From an uncultured Alphaproteobacteria bacterium (lineage in GTDB: Bacteria > Pseudomonadota > Alphaproteobacteria > Rs-D84): a DNA stretch of 64,000 nucleotides. The notes under the pieces are model-generated. The model was not told where the DNA came from. It saw only the letters and a program-made list of their open reading frames with translations, and made no database searches. Location of the stretch: positions 1 through 64,000 of the forward strand of contig CAKQEW010000005.1 in assembly GCA_934230415.1 (NCBI GenBank), in the 5' to 3' direction. The translations under genes and the position numbers were made by a program. This document shows, piece by piece, positions 9,257-17,244 of the stretch. How positions within the stretch are numbered: the first letter of the stretch is position 1; every line of letters starts with the position of its first letter.

Positions 9257-9286
9257 ATATTAGCAAAATTGCAAAAATCAGAGCAA
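9257..9286 (-). promoter_or_regulatory. Extended -10 promoter with very short leader
   Basis: TTGCTC (9281-9286), 18 bp, TGC-TAATAT (-10 at 9257-9262), read on the minus strand. Only 10 bases separate the -10 from the ATG at 9246, so the mRNA leader would be about 3 nt. Confidence 0.55.
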
Positions 9287-9308
9287 GAGAAAAAACAAGT
9301 TTTTAAAT

Positions 9309-9323
9309 AGATAATAGATTTAT
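9309..9323 (-). repeat. Heptanucleotide repeat, two units
   Basis: On the minus strand the sequence reads TCTATTA TCTATTT. It belongs to the heptamer family also seen at 18065, 39210, 39699, 39796 and 50303. Confidence 0.5.
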
Positions 9324-9628
9324 TTGCGCCCGTGTGTTTTCGTCCCATCAGCCAAAAATAAAATCGCCGATTTGTGTGGTGAATTTTTCGCTCGGTGTGC
9401 TTTGCGCACACCTGTGCGCAAATTTGTATTTATTCAAACTACGCTACGCTTGTTTTCATATACAAATTTTGGTGGAGCTGATGGGATTGGCTTCGCCGAC
9501 CTTGCAAAATTTGCTGACGCAAACCGGCATACATCCGTCTGCCTTTTTGCTGCGGCTCAAACCCACCCCGTGTGTTTTCGTCCCATACAGCACCAAAACA
9601 AAAACCACCCGTATGGGTGGTTTTATTT
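9324..9628. other. Non-coding stretch with partial copies of the tRNA-Ala 3' region
   Basis: No gene is supported here. A 21-bp segment at 9466-9486 is identical to 9625-9645, the end of tRNA-Ala plus its downstream flank. A second shared segment, GTGTGTTTTCGTCCCAT, occurs near 9338 and near 9573. The stretch therefore looks like one diverged duplication of the sequence downstream of the tRNA. Short ORFs across it are artefacts of the repeated tRNA end. Confidence 0.6.
9601..9625 (-). terminator. Terminator after tRNA-Ala
   Basis: Stem ACCACCC / GGGTGGT with loop of four (9604-9621). On the minus strand a T-rich tail follows, at the end of the tRNA-Leu/tRNA-Ala transcript. Confidence 0.7.
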
Positions 9629-9704
9629 TGGTGGAGCTGATGGGACTCAAACCCACGACCTCTACGATGCGAACGTAGCGCTCTATCAACTGAGCTACAA
9701 CCCC
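9629..9704 (-). tRNA. tRNA-Ala (anticodon CGC)
   Basis: A 76-nt cloverleaf with encoded CCA. The anticodon loop is TTCGCAT between CTACG and CGTAG, reading GCG codons. The acceptor stem has G3 paired with T70, the identity element of alanine tRNAs. It follows tRNA-Leu at five-nt spacing, so the two are probably processed from one transcript. Confidence 0.93.
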
Positions 9705-9709
9705 AAAAC

Positions 9710-9796
9710 TGGTGCGGATAAGAAGACTCGAACTTCCAAGGCATTGCTGCCACTAGTACCTGAAACTAGCGCGTCTACCAATTCCGCCATATCCGC
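9710..9796 (-). tRNA. tRNA-Leu (anticodon CAG)
   Basis: An 87-nt class II tRNA with long variable arm and encoded CCA. The anticodon loop is TTCAGGT between CTAGT and ACTAG, reading CTG codons. It is the first gene of a two-tRNA transcript. Confidence 0.93.
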
Positions 9797-9809
9797 AGGC
9801 GTGTGATAT

Positions 9810-9836
9810 ATTATATCAACTTTGCACCTTTTGCAA
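9810..9836 (-). promoter_or_regulatory. Candidate promoter for the tRNA-Leu/tRNA-Ala pair
   Basis: TATAAT on the minus strand (9810-9815), with TTGCAA at 9831-9836 and a 15-bp spacer, shorter than usual. The -10 lies about 14 bases before the tRNA 5' end. Confidence 0.5.
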
Positions 9837-9862
9837 GGGGAAAATGCACCCTGCCCCCAATT

Positions 9863-10873
9863 TTAATGTTCCAGGTACCATTTGACGGTTTTGACGATGC
9901 CGGTGTCAAATGTTTCATCGGCGCGCCACCCCAGTTCTGTTTCCAGTTTGGTTGCGTCAATCGCGTATCTGAAATCGTGGCCGGCACGGTCGGCAACGAA
10001 TGTGATTTGTTCGGCGTATTTATGGCCGTCTGCGCGTGGACGCAGGTTGTCCAAGATATCGCAAATCGTGTTCACAATTGTGATATTATTGCGTTCGTTG
10101 TGCCCGCCGATGTTATATGTTTCGCCGGATTTTCCATTGTGGAATATTAAATCAATCGCTTTGCAGTGATCCAGCACGTACAGCCAATCGCGCACGTTTT
10201 CCCCACGACCATAAATCGGCAGTGGTTTACCCGCCAGTGCCGCGGCAATAATATGCGGAATCAGTTTTTCATTATGCTGTTTTGGTCCGTAATTATTAGA
10301 ACAATTTGATGTCGTAACGTTCATGCCAAACGTGTGATGGTATGCACGCACGATAAAATCCGAACTGGCCTTGGACGCGGAATACGGACTGTTTGGTGCA
10401 TATGGTGTTGTTTCGGTAAAGAATCCGGTTTCGCCCAATGCGCCGTACACTTCGTCGGTTGAAATGTGGTGAAAACGGCATTTTTCATATCCTGGTTTGA
10501 ATTTGCCGGGGCCGTCCATCCAATGACGGCGCGCCGCATCCACCAGGTTAAATGTGCCGTTTATGTTGGTCTTGATAAACGCATCTGGATTCTTGATGGA
10601 ATTGTCAACGTGACTCTCGGCGGCAAAGTGAATTACACCGCGGATATCGTGTTCGGCAAACAGTTTATCAATCAATTCGCGATCACAGATGTCGCCGCGC
10701 ACAAATGTGTAATTTGGCATAGTTTCGCATTCGGCCAAATTTGCCAAATTCCCCGCATAGGTTAATTTATCCAGGTTGATAATGTTATATTCTGGATATT
10801 TTGCCGCAAAGTATGGAACAAAATTGGAACCGATAAACCCGGCGCCGCCGGTGATTAAAATTGTGTCAGACAT
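9863..10873 (-). CDS. rfbB: dTDP-glucose 4,6-dehydratase
   Basis: RfbB/RmlB converts dTDP-glucose to dTDP-4-keto-6-deoxyglucose, the second step of dTDP-L-rhamnose synthesis. The 336-aa short-chain dehydrogenase has the NAD motif TGGAGFIGSN, the HFAAESHVDNSI segment, the catalytic STDEVYG and the YSASK pair (Tyr/Lys). The ATG at 10873 is preceded by a perfect AGGAGG; an upstream in-frame start would add seven residues. The start overlaps rfbD by 19 bp. It is the last gene of the operon rfbA-rfbC-rfbD-rfbB. Confidence 0.96.
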   Translation of the reverse strand: MSDTILITGGAGFIGSNFVPYFAAKYPEYNIINLDKLTYAGNLANLAECETMPNYTFVRGDICDRELIDKLFAEHDIRGVIHFAAESHVDNSIKNPDAFIKTNINGTFNLVDAARRHWMDGPGKFKPGYEKCRFHHISTDEVYGALGETGFFTETTPYAPNSPYSASKASSDFIVRAYHHTFGMNVTTSNCSNNYGPKQHNEKLIPHIIAAALAGKPLPIYGRGENVRDWLYVLDHCKAIDLIFHNGKSGETYNIGGHNERNNITIVNTICDILDNLRPRADGHKYAEQITFVADRAGHDFRYAIDATKLETELGWRADETFDTGIVKTVKWYLEH

Positions 10874-11679
10874 TTTTTCAGGGCCTCCTGCCAATGTGGG
10901 ATGTTAATCGTTGGGAAATCATGTTTAATTTTTTCTTTGGACAGCACGCTGTAAAACGGGCGTGTGGCGCGTGTTGGATATGCCGATGATGGTATCGGAT
11001 TCACGTGGCATTTTAAACCGGACATTTCCATAATTGCGCATGCAAAGTCGTACCATGAACAGACACCAGCATCTGTGAAATGATATATTTCACGCATGCC
11101 ATCGTGCATCTGGGGCAAAATTTCTGCGATTGCGGCGGCCAAATCGGCGGCGCATGTCGGTGTGCCAATCTGGTCGGCAACAACATTTATTTCTGATTTT
11201 TCCGTGCCCAGGCGTCGCATTGTTTTTACAAAATTATTGCCATATGGCGAATACAACCACGCTGTGCGGATAATTATCGCGGCGCGGGCGTTGTCCAAAA
11301 CCGCCCGTTCGCCGGCCAATTTTGTTTTGCCGTATACAGACACTGGGTTTGGCGCGTCAGATGGTTCGTACGGCGTGTGCGCGGTGCCATCAAATACATA
11401 ATCTGTGGAAATATGGATAATTCGCGCACCTGATTTGGCCAGGTTTTCCGGTCCGATTACATTTACGCGATGTGCCAGTTCACTGTCATCTTCGGCGCGG
11501 TCAACCGCGGTGTATGCGGCACAGTTTATAATTGTGTCAATGTTATGTTCACGCACAAATGCGTTTACCGCGGCGGCATCTGTGATGTCCAATGTGTCGG
11601 CATCGGTCAGAATCGCGTCTGGTAATAATTTTGCCAGTTCTTGGCCCAGTTGCCCGTGACTACCGGTTATCAGGTACAT
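10855..11679 (-). CDS. rfbD: dTDP-4-dehydrorhamnose reductase
   Basis: RfbD/RmlD reduces dTDP-4-keto-L-rhamnose to dTDP-L-rhamnose, the last step of the pathway. The 274-aa protein shows the nucleotide-binding MYLITGSHGQLGQ, the NCAAYTAVDRAE motif, STDYVFDG and the catalytic YGKTKLAGE. Length is slightly below the usual 290 or so. It overlaps rfbC by 20 bp and rfbB by 19 bp. Confidence 0.95.
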   Translation of the reverse strand: MYLITGSHGQLGQELAKLLPDAILTDADTLDITDAAAVNAFVREHNIDTIINCAAYTAVDRAEDDSELAHRVNVIGPENLAKSGARIIHISTDYVFDGTAHTPYEPSDAPNPVSVYGKTKLAGERAVLDNARAAIIIRTAWLYSPYGNNFVKTMRRLGTEKSEINVVADQIGTPTCAADLAAAIAEILPQMHDGMREIYHFTDAGVCSWYDFACAIMEMSGLKCHVNPIPSSAYPTRATRPFYSVLSKEKIKHDFPTINIPHWQEALKKCLTQF

Positions 11680-12208
11680 CTTTTAATCCTTTTGCAATTC
11701 TGTCTTTGTCAGATGTGATAATTTTATCCGCGGGAATCCGCCAATCAATCCCAATTTCAGGGTCATCAAACCGTATGCCGAATTCAGATTCTGGGTGATA
11801 CAGGTTATCGCACTTGTACGCGAAAATCGCCGTGTCTGATAACACCGAAAATCCGTGCAAGAACCCGCGCGGGATAAACAATTGGCGCTGGTTTTCATCA
11901 GACAATTCAACGGCCACATGTTTGCCAAATGTTGGCGAACCGGGACGAATATCCACCGCCACATCCAACACGCGACCATGCAGAACGCGAACCAGTTTCG
12001 CCTGGGCATGCGCGCCCAATTGGCAATGCAGACCGCGCACAACACCGTATGATGATTTGGATTGGTTGTCCTGGACAAAGCGGTTCGGAATACCGTTTTT
12101 GATAAATTCGGCCTCGTTATAACTTTCAAAGAAGTACCCGCGACTGTCCGCGAATATGCGTGGTTCAACGATTACAACGCCGTCAATTTCTGTTTTAATA
12201 AAGTTCAT
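11660..12208 (-). CDS. rfbC: dTDP-4-dehydrorhamnose 3,5-epimerase
   Basis: RfbC/RmlC epimerises C3 and C5 of the keto sugar. The 182-aa cupin contains FFESYNEAEF, the catalytic His in VVRGLHCQ, the FIPRGFLHGFSVLSD segment and the catalytic Tyr region YKCDNLYHPESE. It is encoded between rfbA (14-bp overlap) and rfbD (20-bp overlap), so the whole pathway is translated as an overlapping set. Confidence 0.95.
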   Translation of the reverse strand: MNFIKTEIDGVVIVEPRIFADSRGYFFESYNEAEFIKNGIPNRFVQDNQSKSSYGVVRGLHCQLGAHAQAKLVRVLHGRVLDVAVDIRPGSPTFGKHVAVELSDENQRQLFIPRGFLHGFSVLSDTAIFAYKCDNLYHPESEFGIRFDDPEIGIDWRIPADKIITSDKDRIAKGLKDVPDNR

Positions 12209-13085
12209 GTTTATCCTCGCCTGCTACCTTGATTAAATATGATTTGTAATCACAGTCCTTCATCCCATTAATAATCGCCATCAGTCCATCGTGCGTTATA
12301 AATCCGCGGCGATATGCGATTTCTTCAATGCATGCAATTTTCAGCCCCTGGCGTGCCTCTATAATCTGGACAAAATTACCGGAATCCATCAGGCTCTTGG
12401 GCGTGCCAGCGTCCAACCATGCGTTCCCGCGGCGCATCGGCACCACCGACATACGATGTTCGGCCAGGTACAGGTTATTCAAATCGGTGATTTCCAGTTC
12501 GCCACGTGCCGATGGTTTCAGATTCTGGGCCTTGGGCACGACATCGGATGGATAGAAATACAGTCCGACAGACGCAAAGTTTGATTTTGGGTGTGTTGGT
12601 TTTTCTTCAATTGAAATCGCGTTCAGATTTTCATCAAATTCCACGACACCAAAGCGTTCCGGGTCTGACACGTGATATGCAAATATTGTCGCGCGGGTAC
12701 CGGCATTTTTTGCAACCTCTGCCTGGAACCAATTGAACTGTTCCCCCATGTGGAAAATATTGTCGCCCAGAATCAGGCATACATCATCATTGCCAATGAA
12801 ATCTGCGCCAATCGTGAACGCCTGGGCAATGCCCTTGGGCTCGTGCTGGATGGCGTACTGAATGTTCAGACCCAACGTCGCGCCATTGCCAAACAATTTT
12901 TCAATGTTCGGGGTATCAACCGGTGTTGAAATAATCAGAATTTCACGAATGCCAAATTGCATCAGTGTGGACAGCGGATAATAAATCATCGGCTTGTCAT
13001 ATACAGGCAACAATTGTTTAGATGTGGTTTTGGTCAATGGATACAGACGTGTACCACTGCCGCCGGCCAGAATAATTCCTTTCAT
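12195..13085 (-). CDS. rfbA: Glucose-1-phosphate thymidylyltransferase
   Basis: RfbA/RmlA makes dTDP-glucose from dTTP and glucose 1-phosphate, the entry step of the rhamnose pathway. The 296-aa protein begins MKGIILAGGSGTRLYPLT with the sugar-nucleotide pyrophosphorylase signature. It also has KQLLPVYDKPMIYYPLS, the metal-binding LGDNIF and the EEKPTHPKSN motif. It is the first gene of the operon, with AGGGGA ahead of the ATG. I found no convincing promoter box in the 85 bases upstream. The product probably feeds LPS or another surface glycan. Confidence 0.96.
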   Translation of the reverse strand: MKGIILAGGSGTRLYPLTKTTSKQLLPVYDKPMIYYPLSTLMQFGIREILIISTPVDTPNIEKLFGNGATLGLNIQYAIQHEPKGIAQAFTIGADFIGNDDVCLILGDNIFHMGEQFNWFQAEVAKNAGTRATIFAYHVSDPERFGVVEFDENLNAISIEEKPTHPKSNFASVGLYFYPSDVVPKAQNLKPSARGELEITDLNNLYLAEHRMSVVPMRRGNAWLDAGTPKSLMDSGNFVQIIEARQGLKIACIEEIAYRRGFITHDGLMAIINGMKDCDYKSYLIKVAGEDKHELY

Positions 13086-13170
13086 AGTATTTCCCCTGGG
13101 GTTTGTGATAAACGGATGCTAACAAAGTGGGGTATAAAAAGCAAGGATTGAAATCTGTTGTAATTTCCAC

Positions 13171-13199
13171 TTGACGCGCGGGCGCATGCGGACTAATAT
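13171..13199 (+). promoter_or_regulatory. Promoter of the tRNA-Leu/tRNA-Val transcript
   Basis: TTGACG (13171-13176), 17-bp spacer, TAATAT (13194-13199). The -10 ends about 20 bases before the tRNA-Leu gene. A near-consensus sigma70-type promoter. Confidence 0.8.
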
Positions 13200-13218
13200 T
13201 TTACCGCACACGTGTTCC

Positions 13219-13305
13219 GGGGATATGGCGGAATGGTAGACGCTGAGGACTTAAAATCCTTTGGTCATTGCGACCGTGTGGGTTCAAGTCCCACTATCCC
13301 CACCA
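13219..13305 (+). tRNA. tRNA-Leu (anticodon TAA)
   Basis: An 87-nt class II tRNA with encoded CCA; anticodon loop CTTAAAA between GAGGA and TCCTT reads TTA codons. It is followed 13 nt later by tRNA-Val. Confidence 0.93.
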
Positions 13306-13318
13306 AGTGCAAAGTTTT

Positions 13319-13395
13319 GGATGTGTAGCTCAGTTGGTTAGAGCGCTTCGTTCACATCGAAGAGGTCGTTGGTTCGAGTCCAATCACATCCACCA
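13319..13395 (+). tRNA. tRNA-Val (anticodon CAC)
   Basis: A 77-nt tRNA with encoded CCA; anticodon loop TTCACAT between CTTCG and CGAAG reads GTG codons. It is the second gene of the transcript starting after 13199. Confidence 0.93.
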
Positions 13396-13400
13396 GAATA

Positions 13401-13428
13401 AAAAACACGCCGTTCGGCGTGTTTTTTT
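13401..13428. terminator. Bidirectional terminator after tRNA-Val
   Basis: Stem ACACGCCG / CGGCGTGT with loop TT (13405-13422), A-run before and T-run after. The convergent 13427 gene ends inside the T-run. Confidence 0.85.
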
Positions 13429-13744
13429 ATCGCAGGCCCATTGCGCGACAGCATGCGGATGCGCCACTGCGCCAATCAGAATATTGGGATGATGGATTGC
13501 GCAGGTCGCGCCATGGTTGCCAACCACTGCACTTTTTCGCCTTGCCCGTGCCGGTGCATTTGATATAGCGGCGCAGACTGCATGTCTGGTTGGATACCTG
13601 GCCGGTATCAGTTGTGCATTTTACAACAACGTTTTGATTGCGGGCATCATTCTGCCCCAGTTCCTTGGACGACAAAACCTGGTACGCGGATGCGCCTGTT
13701 ACCGTGGTGATTGCAATCAGTAATGCGGTCAAAATCTGTTTCAT
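13427..13744 (-). CDS. Small exported Cys-containing protein, unknown
   Basis: Not recognised. A 105-aa protein with a signal peptide (MKQILTALLIAITTVTGASA) and about 85 mature residues containing six Cys in the pattern KCTTDTG...TCSLRRYIKC...KKCSG...ACCRAMG. Several basic residues precede the C-terminus. The ATG at 13744 has GGGGG upstream and removes 19 unlikely N-terminal residues of the longer frame. It lies 81 bp downstream of the 13826-15562 gene on the same strand, so it may be the last gene of that exported-protein cluster. Confidence 0.65.
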   Translation of the reverse strand: MKQILTALLIAITTVTGASAYQVLSSKELGQNDARNQNVVVKCTTDTGQVSNQTCSLRRYIKCTGTGKAKKCSGWQPWRDLRNPSSQYSDWRSGASACCRAMGLR

Positions 13745-13825
13745 ATGTATGCCCCCTGCTGTACATGTGTATATTATATGAATTGGGCGCCGAAAATACA
13801 ATGGGAAAATTTTATCAGAATTGAA

Positions 13826-15562
13826 CTATTCATCATCAGGGTGCGTTGTCCACGGGATATCATTCATAATCAGATAATACAATTCCGCATTATCGGTCCC
13901 AGGATTGCGCAATATTGGCCGCACCACATATATGTCAACATCGCATGCGTGCACGTTTTCACGTTCTTGGACCGCGTTTAAATCCTGCCAGAATTTTTCG
14001 GCGGTATCCATTGCCTGTAAATATGCGGCATCATCATCCGCCGCCGATGTTGAATCACCCAGCCACATCAGCCACATTCCATGGTTTACCACGTTATCCT
14101 GGCCACCATCCAAATCGTCCGCCGACAGCAACAACAGCGGCGCAAATTCAACACCACTGGTATATTCATCGGTTGTGGTTTCCGTCCAATCGTACATGCC
14201 ACCAACAAATTTCAATGCGCCGTAAATCAGACCGCCCTGTCGTTCCATGCGCGCCAACATACCGCCGGCCTGCAGTGTGGAATTAAACAGCCAATCGCGC
14301 ACACGACTGGATGCGGCACTGCTGCGTGCGATACGGGCGCCCTTGTTTATTGCCTTGCCACCGGTGTTGGCGGCGCGCAAACCACGCCATGCACGCACAA
14401 CAATATTCCCGCGTTTTGCGTTGTGAATTCCGCGCAACGCATTGCGATACTTGTTGATTTCTTTGAAACTGGCGACGGCCTTGCGATATTTTGCAACGTC
14501 TTCGGATGCGGCCTCCATTTCGCGCATGGTGCGACTTAATTCGGCCATTTCTTTGACCTTTTTTTCATACGCGACGGCATCTGTGGCGCGGTCCAGTTTT
14601 TTCAATTCCTCGCCCAGTTTTCCATATTTATTGGCCACACGGATATAGTCCATAACCTTGTCCGATTTTGACAGTGTTCGTATTGTTGTGGTCAGGTTTT
14701 TCAGCACACGTGACGCGCGCGCGGCCTTGGTCACACCCAGAATCACGGTTCCGCCGCCGACCGTCAAAATGGTTATCGCGACATCCAGCCCAATTTCCAG
14801 GTATGATATCCATTGCAGATTGATATCCCCGGCAACATAGTAGTCATTGGAATCTTCCTTGCCCAGGCCGACGGTGTCATGCATCGCCAGATTTACAATA
14901 TCCCGGTTGCCGGCAAATGCGCTGCGACTGGTACAGCGGCCGTTTTTCGGGTATAAATCATCAATATTGTCGCGAATGTAATTCACGGAAATTGTATGGT
15001 TCGTGCCGGCGGCGGCGAACGCGTCCAGTGCACCATGCTGGGCAACCATAATCGCATACCATGCGGGATCAGTGTTGGTCCATTGCGCACCATCAGAACC
15101 GATGCGCGGACTGGCGCCGCCACCAGGCATTTGTGCCCGATCCGCCAGGCGTGCGCGCTGTTTCAAAATGCGTGGTTGGGTTTCGTAATTTACAGAAATT
15201 TCACGGCCATTTGGGAATGTATATGTAATCGGCAACAGTTTTATCATATCATCATCGGCCGCATTTGCAAATTCTGGACATGCCAAAACCGTGCGCAAAA
15301 CATCGCCACGTGCAAACGTTTCGCGTATCCATTGCTGAACAACATTTTCGTGTGCGTCACTGGAAACCTGGGCGGCATTTTCGGCCAACGCATTTGCAAA
15401 TACGGCCGTGGCGCATTGCGTGTCATCCGGGCTGCGGTTTAATATTTCATCTGCCGTGACGAAATCATCCCCGACCGTGACATCCGTCGGTGTATCAACC
15501 GCCGCCGCATATGCCGTGGACAAAAATGCCGTCGCAATAATTGCAAATGCCAAACGCAACAT
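13826..15562 (-). CDS. Exported 578-aa protein with central membrane/helical region, unknown
   Basis: Not recognised. It has a signal peptide (cleavage probably after STAYA, residue 18) and an N-terminal Asp/Ala-rich domain to about residue 225. A hydrophobic glycine-rich segment follows near 250-285 (ISYLEIGLDVAITILTVGGG, then VILGVTKAA). A basic helical or coiled-coil region spans about 285-440, and an acidic C-terminal domain ends with DDE. The hydrophobic segment could insert in a membrane. AGGAAT precedes the ATG. It is eight bases downstream of the repeat protein at 15571-17244, so both are likely in one operon led by the prepilin-type peptidase at 18597. Confidence 0.7.
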   Translation of the reverse strand: MLRLAFAIIATAFLSTAYAAAVDTPTDVTVGDDFVTADEILNRSPDDTQCATAVFANALAENAAQVSSDAHENVVQQWIRETFARGDVLRTVLACPEFANAADDDMIKLLPITYTFPNGREISVNYETQPRILKQRARLADRAQMPGGGASPRIGSDGAQWTNTDPAWYAIMVAQHGALDAFAAAGTNHTISVNYIRDNIDDLYPKNGRCTSRSAFAGNRDIVNLAMHDTVGLGKEDSNDYYVAGDINLQWISYLEIGLDVAITILTVGGGTVILGVTKAARASRVLKNLTTTIRTLSKSDKVMDYIRVANKYGKLGEELKKLDRATDAVAYEKKVKEMAELSRTMREMEAASEDVAKYRKAVASFKEINKYRNALRGIHNAKRGNIVVRAWRGLRAANTGGKAINKGARIARSSAASSRVRDWLFNSTLQAGGMLARMERQGGLIYGALKFVGGMYDWTETTTDEYTSGVEFAPLLLLSADDLDGGQDNVVNHGMWLMWLGDSTSAADDDAAYLQAMDTAEKFWQDLNAVQERENVHACDVDIYVVRPILRNPGTDNAELYYLIMNDIPWTTHPDDE

Positions 15563-15570
15563 ATTTATTC

Positions 15571-17244
15571 CTATTTATTATCAGCAGCCGTTGTCGGTGT
15601 TGCACCACACGTATTTATCAGATATTTTCGTTGGGCCTGAATCTTGGCAATTGCCACTTTGTACGGTTCATCAGGATTTGATACGATGGCAGATTCACCG
15701 GTTGTTGTGCTGCCATTGGCGTTTGTCACCGTTTGAAAACACTCGCCATTCTGCTTTGTATAACCCGCAACACAATCCCAATTCCAACAGAAGTTTTCTG
15801 TGTCTGCGGTATGCACAATAAAATTATCCTGGCCGCGCTTTGGCGCGTCATCGTTACAGTATCTGTAAGTGCATTCGGGTTCCCATGCGTCATCCAGTTT
15901 CATACGATCATACCACTTTTCGGCCATGGTTCCGGATCCACCCTGTTGACATTGACGTGTGCCGTATTGCGTTGGCGCGCCATCGCCGGTATCAACGACA
16001 CAGAACATATAATCGCCAATATTGGCCAGTCGTTCGCCATGGGTAAATACAGTGTGACAGCACGTATATTTGCCAGTAACGGGATCGTTCAGACAGTCTG
16101 TTTCAGAAAACAATTGCGATCCGGCAATCACCCCGCCCAGGACCGCGCCAATCCCAGCACCCAGGGCGGTACCGACACCGGGAACAACAGATGCAACACC
16201 CATCCCCGCCATTGTGCCACTTATTACGCCACTGACGACATCTGTGGCGGTATGCGGTTGTTGACCGGATGTTGCTTCATATACACCGGCGACGCCGCCC
16301 GCAACGGCCAAAACACCCATGGCCTTGGACGCCCCACCCTTCAATTTACTTTTTGTGGTTGCTTTCTTTGTAGTTGTACCAGCAGCTTTCCCGGTTGTTT
16401 TTCCGCCACTCGTGGTTGCGCCACCAGCAGGAGTTGTCCCTGCACCCGGTGTTGTACCGGTGGTCGGTGTTGTGCCAGCACCAGGGGTTGCCCCTCCGCT
16501 AGGAGTTGTACCACCTTTTGGTGCTGCGCCAGCGCCTGGAGTTGAGCCCCCGCTTGGTGTTGTGCCAGCACCAGGGGTTGCCCCTCCGCTAGGAGTTGTA
16601 CCACCTTTTGGTGCTGCGCCAGCGCCTGGAGTTGAGCCCCCGCTTGGTGTTGTCCCACCACTAGGAACTGCACCAGTAGTCGGGGCCGTCCCCCCACTCG
16701 GGGTTGCACCGGGGGCTGGAGTTGTGCCGGTGGTCGGTGTTGTGCCAGCAGCTGGAGTTGAGCCCCCACTTGGTGTTGTGCCACCACTAGGAACTGCACC
16801 AGTAGTCGGGGCCGTCCCCCCACTCGGGGTTGCACCGGGGGCTGGAGTTGTGCCTGTAGTCGGTGTTGTGCCAGCAGCTGGAGTTGTCCCTGTGCCTGGA
16901 GTCGTGCCCCCACTCTTTGGCGCGCGTGGTTTCGCAGGAATGCTTTCGTCAACAACCTGTATTTTACTGCCTGGTGTATTAACCCCTTGGGTTTTCATCC
17001 CAGTATTTTTACCACGATACATCAATGACTTTCCATCTTCGCCAACCGTATATGTTGCCGTACGTGTGTTTTGGGTATAACCGTCTGGATTTGCAACACC
17101 GGTTAACATATTTTTTGGTGGTGTGGTATATGTCAATGGCTTGCCATCGGCACCCACCAATACACTGGATGTGACAGTATCACCAAACGTCGGCAAAGCA
17201 ATTAATGTTGATAACAAAAAACAACATGTGCGATGGAGTCTCAT
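15571..17244 (-). CDS. Exported protein with 28 hexapeptide repeats, glycine-zipper helices and Cys-rich tail
   Basis: Function unknown. The 557-aa protein starts at ATG 17244 with a signal peptide (MRLHRTCCFLLSTLIALPTF) and a GGGGG ribosome site. Two short similar motifs follow (LVGADGKPLTYTTP and TVGEDGKSLMYRGK), then about 28 hexapeptides of the form [TAS][TAV]PxxG. Next come a basic spacer and a strongly glycine-rich hydrophobic region of glycine-zipper character (VVSGVISGTMAGMGVASVVP, then LGAGIGAVLGGVIAG). The C-terminal domain is Cys-rich (from CLNDPVTGKYTCC). The flexible repeat resembles a wall- or surface-spanning stalk. The start overlaps the stop of the next gene upstream as TAATG. 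Confidence 0.75.
   Translation of the reverse strand: MRLHRTCCFLLSTLIALPTFGDTVTSSVLVGADGKPLTYTTPPKNMLTGVANPDGYTQNTRTATYTVGEDGKSLMYRGKNTGMKTQGVNTPGSKIQVVDESIPAKPRAPKSGGTTPGTGTTPAAGTTPTTGTTPAPGATPSGGTAPTTGAVPSGGTTPSGGSTPAAGTTPTTGTTPAPGATPSGGTAPTTGAVPSGGTTPSGGSTPGAGAAPKGGTTPSGGATPGAGTTPSGGSTPGAGAAPKGGTTPSGGATPGAGTTPTTGTTPGAGTTPAGGATTSGGKTTGKAAGTTTKKATTKSKLKGGASKAMGVLAVAGGVAGVYEATSGQQPHTATDVVSGVISGTMAGMGVASVVPGVGTALGAGIGAVLGGVIAGSQLFSETDCLNDPVTGKYTCCHTVFTHGERLANIGDYMFCVVDTGDGAPTQYGTRQCQQGGSGTMAEKWYDRMKLDDAWEPECTYRYCNDDAPKRGQDNFIVHTADTENFCWNWDCVAGYTKQNGECFQTVTNANGSTTTGESAIVSNPDEPYKVAIAKIQAQRKYLINTCGATPTTAADNK
16403..16908 (-). repeat. Coding 18-bp repeat tract (hexapeptide VNTR)
   Basis: The Pro/Gly/Thr tract of the 15571 gene is built of 18-bp units. 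Larger blocks are duplicated almost exactly: a 90-bp block starting near 16466 and 16556 (five units) and a 126-bp block starting near 16659 and 16785 (seven units). This is the pattern left by slippage or unequal recombination, so length probably varies between strains. Confidence 0.8.

Noticed and set aside
8840..9263. Two plus-strand ORFs of about 137 aa
   Set aside because: They are antisense to the low-complexity part of the 6631-9246 gene, where stops are rare on both strands.
9466..9645. Functional attachment site pair at tRNA-Ala
   Set aside because: The two 21-bp copies are only about 160 bp apart with no integrase or cargo between, so no element is present now.
9334..9806. ORFs of 114-160 aa across the tRNA genes
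   Set aside because: They read through tRNA-Ala and tRNA-Leu; such false proteins arise from tRNA sequence.
16319..17080. 253-aa Val/Pro-rich ORF on the plus strand
   Set aside because: It is the antisense shadow of the hexapeptide repeat tract, an artefact of periodic composition.
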